DNA from: Ensifer sesbaniae
GTDB lineage: Bacteria; Pseudomonadota; Alphaproteobacteria; Rhizobiales; Rhizobiaceae
Assembly: GCF_013283665.1 (NCBI RefSeq)
Contig: NZ_JABEKU010000001.1
Coordinates: 2,232,001-2,296,000 of the forward strand
DNA length: 64,000 nucleotides
Reading direction: 5' to 3'
In this document: positions 58,658-64,000 of the stretch, one piece after another
How positions within the stretch are numbered: the stretch's first letter is position 1
Layout of the letters: each line of letters starts with the position of its first letter
Notes under the pieces: model-generated
Database searches by the model: none
Told to the model about the DNA's origin: nothing
What the model saw: the letters and a program-made list of their open reading frames with translations, nothing else
Made by a program: the position numbers and the translations under genes

Positions 58658-60228
58658 TTCGCGGCTCCCGGGCTGTTGAAGTTGGCCTCGTAGGCGTCGC
58701 GCTCGTGGCTCGACGGATCCTCGACGATCAGGCTGAAACCATCGGCCGCCTCGCCAAGCTTGTCCTCCGGCAGCGTCACGAACACCTTCACCGCCGTCAC
58801 CTTGTCCGGATCGACCCCGACGGCAAAGGTGCGGCCGTCGCCCGGAGCATGGCCGGCAAGGCGCATCGTCGCCGAAGGCATGCCCTCGATCGCGAGCGTG
58901 ATGGTGCGTTGTTCCGGGATCATGTTCAAGAGCTTGACCATGTAGCCGTTGCGCACCGAGCCATCGGATTCGACGACGAATTGCGGATTGCGGTCGTGCA
59001 GCACGTTGAGTTCCAGCCGGTCGCGAGACAAGAGCGCATAGAGCAGACCGATGCCGACGAGTGTCCAGACGCCGAGATAGAGCAGCACGCGCGGGCGGAA
59101 GACGATCTTCCAGTTGAAATGGCGAACCTTGTCGGAGAAGCCGCCGTCCGCGTTGCGAACACGGCTCGGGTCGATCGTCGTCGTGCCGCCATTGGTGGCG
59201 AGCGCCATGTTGGCGGCATAATCGTTCAGCGTCGCATAGGAGATCAGCCCGCGCTCGCGGCCGAGCTTGTCCATGACACCGTCGCAGGCGTCGATGCAGA
59301 GCGCGCAGGTGATGCATTCGAGCTGCTGGCCGTCGCGGATGTCGATGCCCATCGGACAGACGACGACGCAGGCATTGCAATCGACGCAATCGCCGACCGC
59401 CTCGCCCGCTGCCGCCGCCTTCTTCTGGTGGCGCGAGCGCGGCTCGCCGCGCCAGTCGTTATAGGTGACGACCAGCGAATTCTCGTCGAGCATGGCCGCC
59501 TGGATGCGCGGCCACGGGCACATATAGGTGCAGACCTGCTCGCGCATCAGGCCGCCGAAGACATAGGTCGTCGCCGTCAGGATGCCGACGGTCATGTAAG
59601 CGACAGCAGGCGCTTCGAGCGAAACGAAGCTCTTCAACAGCGTCGGCGCATCGGCGAAATAGAAGATCCAGGCGCCGCCGGTGGCGATGCCGATCAGGAT
59701 CCAGATCGAATGCTTCGACACCCGCTTGACGATCTTGTCGAACGTCCAAGAGCCGGCATCGAGCTTCATGCGGGCGTTGCGGTCGCCTTCGATGTAGCGC
59801 TCGACCACCAGGAAGAGATCGACCCAGACGGTCTGCGGACAGGTATAGCCGCACCAGGCGCGCCCGACGGCCGACGTCACCAGGAACAGGCCGAAGCCGG
59901 CCATGACGAGCAGACCGGCAACGAAGAAGAACTCCTGCGGCCAGATCTCGATGAAGAAGAAATAGAAGCGGCGGGCGGCGAGATCGACGAGCACCGCCTG
60001 GTCGGGCGCATGCGCGCCGCGATCCCAGCGGATCCACGGCGTCAGATAATAGATGCCGAGCGTCACCAGCATCACCAGCCACTTGAAGCGGCGGAAACTG
60101 CCCTCGGCGCGCTTCGGGAAGATCTTCCTGCGTTTTTCATAAAGCGGCTTGCGCACATGCGCCGCATTGACCGGCTCGGCCTCGTGACGTTCGACAGAGG
60201 CAGGATTTGCGGCTGAGTGAAGGCTCAT
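58654..60228 (-). CDS. fixG: cbb3 oxidase accessory protein CcoG/FixG
   Basis: A 524-residue membrane protein with an iron-sulfur domain. Several helices include WCGYTCPQTVWVDLF. The 4Fe-4S motifs are CVDCNACVVVCPMGIDIRDG and CITCALCIDACDGVM. A C-terminal Ig-like IG_fix domain ends the protein. CcoG is proposed to reduce copper for FixI and oxidase assembly. The start at 60228 is 66 bp from an FNR/FixK box. First gene of fixGHIS, all overlapping or nearly so. Confidence 0.97.
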   Translation of the reverse strand: MSLHSAANPASVERHEAEPVNAAHVRKPLYEKRRKIFPKRAEGSFRRFKWLVMLVTLGIYYLTPWIRWDRGAHAPDQAVLVDLAARRFYFFFIEIWPQEFFFVAGLLVMAGFGLFLVTSAVGRAWCGYTCPQTVWVDLFLVVERYIEGDRNARMKLDAGSWTFDKIVKRVSKHSIWILIGIATGGAWIFYFADAPTLLKSFVSLEAPAVAYMTVGILTATTYVFGGLMREQVCTYMCPWPRIQAAMLDENSLVVTYNDWRGEPRSRHQKKAAAAGEAVGDCVDCNACVVVCPMGIDIRDGQQLECITCALCIDACDGVMDKLGRERGLISYATLNDYAANMALATNGGTTTIDPSRVRNADGGFSDKVRHFNWKIVFRPRVLLYLGVWTLVGIGLLYALLSRDRLELNVLHDRNPQFVVESDGSVRNGYMVKLLNMIPEQRTITLAIEGMPSATMRLAGHAPGDGRTFAVGVDPDKVTAVKVFVTLPEDKLGEAADGFSLIVEDPSSHERDAYEANFNSPGAAK

Positions 60229-60294
60229 TTGTGGGAAATCCCCGGATATGTCGTGTATTGCACCACCTTTTGCCCGATTTGGCCTCCGAAAACG

Positions 60295-60308
60295 TTGATC
60301 TGTGTCAA
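60295..60308. promoter_or_regulatory. FNR/FixK box (anaerobox) upstream of fixG
   Basis: TTGATCTGTGTCAA matches TTGAT-N4-ATCAA at nine of ten positions. It is centred about 73 bp before the fixG start, so microaerobic activation by FixK or FnrN is expected. It also lies 168 bp upstream of the divergent symporter gene. Confidence 0.85.
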
Positions 60309-60475
60309 GTTTGCGGGCTAAAGCGCGAGCATGCGGCGAAAGGTCCGGGCCTCCGTAGGAAATGCCCAGGCTTTCGCAAAATGCCCAGGCTCCCGGAAAA
60401 GATGCCCGGCCTTTCCCATCCGACCCGCACCGCGGTTCGCCACATCACTGTCTTGCAATATCAACGAGGAACCGC

Positions 60476-61954
60476 ATGGACACGATCATCGGCTTTCTGA
60501 ACACGATCTTTTGGGGTTACGTGCTGATCTACGGCCTGCTCGCCGTCGGCATCTACTTCACGCTCCGCCTCGGCTTCCCGCAGATCGTGCATTTCGGCGA
60601 GATGTTCCGCGTGTTGAGTAACGGCGGTTCGAAGGACGCGGCGGGCATCAGCCCGTTCCAGGCACTGACCGTCAGCCTCGCCTCACGCGTCGGCACCGGC
60701 AATCTCGCCGGTGTCGCCGTCGCGCTCTATCTCGGTGGACCGGGTGCGACATTCTGGATGTGGATGGTGGCGCTGGTCGGCATGGCGACGGCCTATGCGG
60801 AAAGCGCGCTGGCGCAGCTCTACAAGGTACGCAACGAGAATGGACAATATCGCGGCGGCCCGGCCTTCTACATCGCCCGCGGCCTCAACGCGCCCTGGGC
60901 CGCGACGATCTTCTCCGTTTGCCTCATTCTCTCTTTCGGCCTCGTCTTCAATGCGGTCCAGGCCAATTCCATCGCGGATGCCGTTCAAGGCGCCTTCGGC
61001 GTTCCGAAATTCGTTGTCGGCCTCGCGGTCGCAGCAATCTCCGGCATTGTCATCTTCGGCGGCATCCGCCAGATCGCCCGCGTCGCCGAAATCGTGGTGC
61101 CCTTCATGGCGATCGCCTATCTGCTGACGGCGATCTATGTGCTGGTCGCCAATGCGGCGATCGTGCCGAACGTGCTGTGGACCATCATCTCCAGCGCCTT
61201 CGGCCTGCAGGAGGCGGCAGGCGGCGTTGCCGGCGGTGTCGCAGCCGCGATGATGAACGGTGTCAAGCGCGGTCTCTTTTCCAACGAGGCCGGCATGGGT
61301 TCGGCCCCGAACATCGCAGCCGTCGCCACGCCCGTGCCGCATCACCCGGCGTCACAAGGTTTCGTGCAGTCGCTCGGCGTCTTCATCGATACCATTCTGA
61401 TCTGCACCGCGACATCGGTCATGATTCTGCTCTCGGGCACGCTGGAACCGGGCTCCGGCGTCACCGGCACGCAACTCACCCAAGCCGCGATGAACGTGCA
61501 TATCGGCTGGACCGGCAGCTACTTCATCGCGATCGCGATCTTCTTTTTCGCTTTCACCTCGATCATCGGCAACTATTCCTACGCCGAGAACGCGCTGACC
61601 TATCTCGGCGGCGCCAATCGCCTCGGCGTCACGATCATGCGCTCAGCCGTGCTTGCCATGGTCGTATGGGGCGCGTCGGAGAGCATCACCACCGTATTCG
61701 ACGCGGCGGATGCCTCGATGGGCCTGATGGCGACGATCAACCTCATTGCCATCCTGCTCCTCTCCGGTACCATCGCCAAACTGACCAAGGACTATTTCGC
61801 CCAGCGACGGCAGGGTCTCGATCCGGTGTTCCACGCCGCCGACTATCCGGAGCTGCAGGGCCAGATCGATGACGAGATCTGGTCGCGCGAAGAGGCGATC
61901 GGCGCGGGCCGACGCGTGGAGGACACGGCATGGACGGCTCCCACGGGCCGCTGA
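60476..61954 (+). CDS. AGCS-family sodium:alanine/glycine symporter
   Basis: A 492-residue carrier with about 11 membrane helices. The family signature is present: GISPFQALTVSLASRVGTGNLAG, then NEAGMGSAPNIAA (the loop NEAGxGSAP) and GSGVTGTQLTQAAM. GAGGAAC is just upstream of the ATG at 60476; the frame opens 38 codons earlier without support. It should import alanine or glycine with Na+. Its 3' end overlaps the AraC-type gene by 25 bp. Confidence 0.95.
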   Translation: MDTIIGFLNTIFWGYVLIYGLLAVGIYFTLRLGFPQIVHFGEMFRVLSNGGSKDAAGISPFQALTVSLASRVGTGNLAGVAVALYLGGPGATFWMWMVALVGMATAYAESALAQLYKVRNENGQYRGGPAFYIARGLNAPWAATIFSVCLILSFGLVFNAVQANSIADAVQGAFGVPKFVVGLAVAAISGIVIFGGIRQIARVAEIVVPFMAIAYLLTAIYVLVANAAIVPNVLWTIISSAFGLQEAAGGVAGGVAAAMMNGVKRGLFSNEAGMGSAPNIAAVATPVPHHPASQGFVQSLGVFIDTILICTATSVMILLSGTLEPGSGVTGTQLTQAAMNVHIGWTGSYFIAIAIFFFAFTSIIGNYSYAENALTYLGGANRLGVTIMRSAVLAMVVWGASESITTVFDAADASMGLMATINLIAILLLSGTIAKLTKDYFAQRRQGLDPVFHAADYPELQGQIDDEIWSREEAIGAGRRVEDTAWTAPTGR

Positions 61955-62730
61955 CGCTTGCAAAGCAGCACGGCATCTATCGCGAGCGCGCCGCGCCTGA
62001 CGCGCTTGCCGGCCATGTCGAATGCCTCTGGAGGCACCAGATGCCGTCGGGACCGCCCGCGCCAATCGCGGTCGTGCCTGACGGCTGCGTCGATATCCTC
62101 TGGTCGGATCGCGGCCTCGTGGTCGCCGGCCCCGACCGGGTTGCCGCCTTTCCGGTGATCGCCGCCGGCGCCAAGGTCGTCGGCCTGCGCTTCCGGCCGG
62201 GCGTCGCCGCGTCCTTCCTGCGCACATCGCTCTCCGACATCACCGGCGAAATCGTCCCGCTCGACGCCTTCTGGGGCAAGGCCGGGCGCGAACTCGACGC
62301 AAAGCTTCAGGACGCGCCGGATTGGGCACGCCGCGCCGAAATCCTGGCGGAGGCCGTGCTGCAGCGTCTGCCAGCGGTTGCGCCGCCATCGAGCGACGCC
62401 GCCGCCTGCCTCGCCTACCTGCAGCAGAAGCATGATTTCTCGGACAATCCAATCCGGTCGCTGGCCGCAACCACCGGCACCAGCGAAAGGACGCTGCGCC
62501 GCCGCTGCCACCAGCATTTCGGCTATGGCGCCAAGACGCTCGACCGCATTCTCCGCCTGCAACGCTTCCTCGCAGCCTGCCGCCGCGAATCGTCCGCGAG
62601 CCTCGGCATCCTTGCCCTCGATGCCGGTTACGCCGACCAGGCGCATCTTTCGCGCGAGACAAAGGAGCTGGCATCGCTCTCGCCTGCGGAGATCCGACGC
62701 CAGCTTGGCGGCCATCGGCAGGCCGCCTGA
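61930..62730 (+). CDS. AraC-family transcriptional regulator
   Basis: A 266-residue regulator. The N-terminal domain contains VVPDGCVDILW and GLRFRPGVAASFL, typical of the DUF6597-type AraC proteins. The C-terminal HTH_18 domain includes IRSLAATTGTSERTLRRRCHQHFGYGAKTL and ILALDAGYADQAHLSRETKEL. GGAGGA lies 5 nt before the ATG. It overlaps the symporter gene, so it is probably co-transcribed with it and the next two genes. Confidence 0.93.
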   Translation: MDGSHGPLTLAKQHGIYRERAAPDALAGHVECLWRHQMPSGPPAPIAVVPDGCVDILWSDRGLVVAGPDRVAAFPVIAAGAKVVGLRFRPGVAASFLRTSLSDITGEIVPLDAFWGKAGRELDAKLQDAPDWARRAEILAEAVLQRLPAVAPPSSDAAACLAYLQQKHDFSDNPIRSLAATTGTSERTLRRRCHQHFGYGAKTLDRILRLQRFLAACRRESSASLGILALDAGYADQAHLSRETKELASLSPAEIRRQLGGHRQAA

Positions 62731-62794
62731 CTGGCCGTTTCGTTCAAGACCGGCGCGGTCGCCCGTGCTAATTCCGCGTCCAGGAGAACCAGGC

Positions 62795-63205
62795 ATGCCA
62801 ACACTTGAAGCGAAGATCGTTCACACCACCATCAACCGCGATTGGCGCGAGGTCTACGCCTTCATGGCCAAGCACGAGAACATGCACCGCTGGGCCTCCG
62901 GCCTGTCGTCAGGCCTGACGCGTGACGGCGAGGACTGGCTGGCGCCGGGACCGCTCGGCGATGCGCGCGTGCGCTTTGCCCCCGACAACGACTTCGGCGT
63001 CGTCGATCATCTCGTCACGCTTGCAGATGGCACCGAGGTTCACAATTCGCTGCGCGTCGTGCCGAACGGCGACGGGGCGGAGGTGATGTTCACACTTCTG
63101 CGCCAGCCGGGCATGAGCGCGGAACAATTTGCCGGCGACGCCGGTTGGGTGGCGAAGGATCTCGCCGCTTTGAAATCTCTCATGGAATCCGGAAAAGACA
63201 GGTGA
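62795..63205 (+). CDS. SRPBCC-family protein
   Basis: A 136-residue START-like fold: KIVHTTINRDWREVYAFMAKHENMHRWASG, then DHLVTLADGTEVHNSLRVVPNG and VMFTLLRQPGMSAEQFAGDAGWVAKDLAALKSLM, the usual polyketide cyclase/AHSA1 order. AGGAGAA is 8 nt before the ATG. The function is unknown; such proteins bind hydrophobic ligands. Confidence 0.88.
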   Translation: MPTLEAKIVHTTINRDWREVYAFMAKHENMHRWASGLSSGLTRDGEDWLAPGPLGDARVRFAPDNDFGVVDHLVTLADGTEVHNSLRVVPNGDGAEVMFTLLRQPGMSAEQFAGDAGWVAKDLAALKSLMESGKDR

Positions 63206-63208
63206 AAA

Positions 63209-63562
63209 ATGGGTAACAAGGGCAACGACGGCCGCATCGACTATGTCGAGTTCAACGTCGCCGACATCGCTGCGAGCAAGGCCTTCTACGGCGGCGCCTT
63301 CGGCTGGACCTTCACCGACTATGGCCCCGAATATTGCGAGTTCCAGGACGGCCGGCTAACCGGCGGCTTCACGACCACGGGCCCTGTCGGCAGCGGCGGG
63401 CCGCTGGTCATCATCTATGCCGACGATCTCGAGCAAACACAGGCCCGTGTCGAAAAGGCAGGCGGCAAGATCGTCAAGCCGATCTTTTCCTTCCCCGGCG
63501 GCCGCCGCTTCCACTTCGCCGACCCAGATGGTTATGAACTGGCGGTGTGGTCGCAGCAGTAA
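63209..63562 (+). CDS. VOC-family (glyoxalase/bleomycin resistance-like) protein
   Basis: A 117-residue VOC protein. IDYVEFNVADIAASKAFYGGAFGW is the N-terminal module, and FHFADPDGYELAVWSQ the C-terminal one with the metal Glu. It starts 3 bp after the SRPBCC stop, so the two are one transcript. Relatives are often paired with AraC/SRPBCC proteins as here. Substrate unknown. Confidence 0.92.
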   Translation: MGNKGNDGRIDYVEFNVADIAASKAFYGGAFGWTFTDYGPEYCEFQDGRLTGGFTTTGPVGSGGPLVIIYADDLEQTQARVEKAGGKIVKPIFSFPGGRRFHFADPDGYELAVWSQQ

Positions 63563-63596
63563 AGCTGACAACGCCCCGCCGCGCTGGAATGAGAAG

Positions 63597-63624
63597 GGCC
63601 GCGTCTTTCGACGCGGCCGTTTCT
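63597..63624 (+). terminator. Intrinsic terminator of the symporter-VOC operon
   Basis: GGCCGCGTC / GACGCGGCC (63597-63605, 63610-63618) with loop TTTC, then GTTTCTT. Confidence 0.9.
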
Positions 63625-63639
63625 TGGTTGACGATCAGC

Positions 63640-63797
63640 GCTGCCCCTCATCCGCCTGCCGGCACCTTCTCCCCGCAAGCGGGGAGAAGGCAGCAAGCCT
63701 GACCGTTCGCCATTCACAGGATCTGATTTTGCGAGAACGTCACCCCCAGCGACTCTCTCCCCGCAAGCGGGGAGAGATGTCCGGCAGGACAGTGAGG
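63640..63797. repeat. GC-rich palindromic intergenic repeat
   Basis: CTCATCCGCCTGCCGGCACC with TTCTCCCCGCAAGCGGGGAGAA near 63670, and TCTCTCCCCGCAAGCGGGGA with GATGTCCGGCAGGACAGTGAGGGG at 63755-63799. Two hairpins with the same core plus matching outer arms form one large inverted repeat. It is related in design (GATGTCCGGCAGGACAG) to the repeat inside uvrB. Confidence 0.8.
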
Positions 63798-63826
63798 GGC
63801 GCCCTGGCACTGAGTGCCGGCGAGCC

Positions 63827-64000
63827 CTACTCGCCGCCACCCAACGAATGCACGAAGACGGCAAGCTGCTTGACGGTGGTGTCGCCGAGGCGCGGCAGCC
63901 AGGCGGGCATGACGCCGTGCTTCGGCACCTTCATCTGCGCGATGATCGCCTGCTCGCCCTCGCCCTTCAGCCACAGTGCGTCAGCCAGGTTCGGGGCGCC
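63827..64000 (-). CDS. fixP: 3' end of cbb3 oxidase cytochrome c subunit III (FixP/CcoP)
   Basis: The 57-residue C-terminus of a gene that continues beyond the window. GAPNLADALWLKGEGEQAI, HGVMPAWLPRLGDTTVKQL (axial Met of heme c) and AVFVHSLGGGE are standard for CcoP. Therefore fixNOQ should lie to the right. It is on the same strand as fixGHIS, 3.6 kb downstream of it on the map. Confidence 0.93.
   Translation of the reverse strand, partial: GAPNLADALWLKGEGEQAIIAQMKVPKHGVMPAWLPRLGDTTVKQLAVFVHSLGGGE

Noticed and set aside
58639-60216. A 525-codon plus-strand frame opposite fixG
   Set aside because: Shadow of fixG; no recognisable motifs.

Overview
The window is GC-rich, densely coded bacterial chromosome from an alphaproteobacterium of the Rhizobiaceae, most likely Ensifer/Sinorhizobium. 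The evidence is the gene families (fixGHIS and fixP, Zur-znuABC, rhizobial-type UvrB with long tails, DUF982, TRAP and sugar ABC clusters), GTG/TTG starts with AGGAGG-type ribosome sites, and several families of short palindromic intergenic repeats typical of rhizobia. I see no tRNA, rRNA or CRISPR array.

Layout. 1-10000: a truncated membrane gene, a TerC-family gene, a DUF486 gene, a secreted TIGR02594 protein, a GNAT gene, two adjacent class III nucleotide cyclases, and a tandem pair of nearly identical FecR-domain proteins with unrelated C-terminal tails. 10000-19100: uvrB with a 117-bp palindrome inserted in frame; a frameshifted uracil-DNA-glycosylase-like gene; a second copy of the uvrB 3' tail; an AT-rich island with an HTH/ImmA-IrrE metallopeptidase, a divergent membrane protein and a small gene cut by an IS66-family element with an 8-bp target duplication; then a candidate leaderless short ORF ending in a terminator. 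19100-27100: LssY_C protein, J-domain protein, cold-shock protein, dusA, small orphan genes interspersed with RIME-like repeats, FAH-family hydrolase and gamma-carbonic anhydrase-like protein.

27100-32600: zinc homeostasis. zur-znuB-znuC read leftward, divergent from znuA across AT-rich palindromes that look like Zur boxes; a COG0523/CobW GTPase with a similar upstream box follows. 32700-39100: GH43 xylosidase-like gene with two candidate operators; TRAP permease genes dctQ-dctM; a cupin; and a Tat-exported TRAP binding protein on the other strand. 39400-51800: a leftward carbohydrate operon (ABC binding protein, two permeases, ATPase, beta-mannosidase, D-lyxose/mannose isomerase, TIM-barrel epimerase, Gfo/Idh/MocA dehydrogenase, aldo/keto reductase) with a divergent LacI regulator and operator-like palindromes between them. 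The enzymes suggest uptake and cleavage of beta-mannosides and conversion of mannose to fructose.

51900-64000: ABC-F ATPase, 6-phosphogluconate dehydrogenase, then fixGHIS (assembly and copper supply of cbb3 oxidase) behind an FNR/FixK box. A rightward group (alanine symporter, AraC regulator, SRPBCC, VOC) lies between fixG and the 3' end of fixP at the window edge.

The most unusual parts are the 12.7-19.0 kb accessory segment (palindrome in uvrB, duplicated uvrB tail, AT-rich peptidase island, IS66 insertion) and the duplicated FecR genes.
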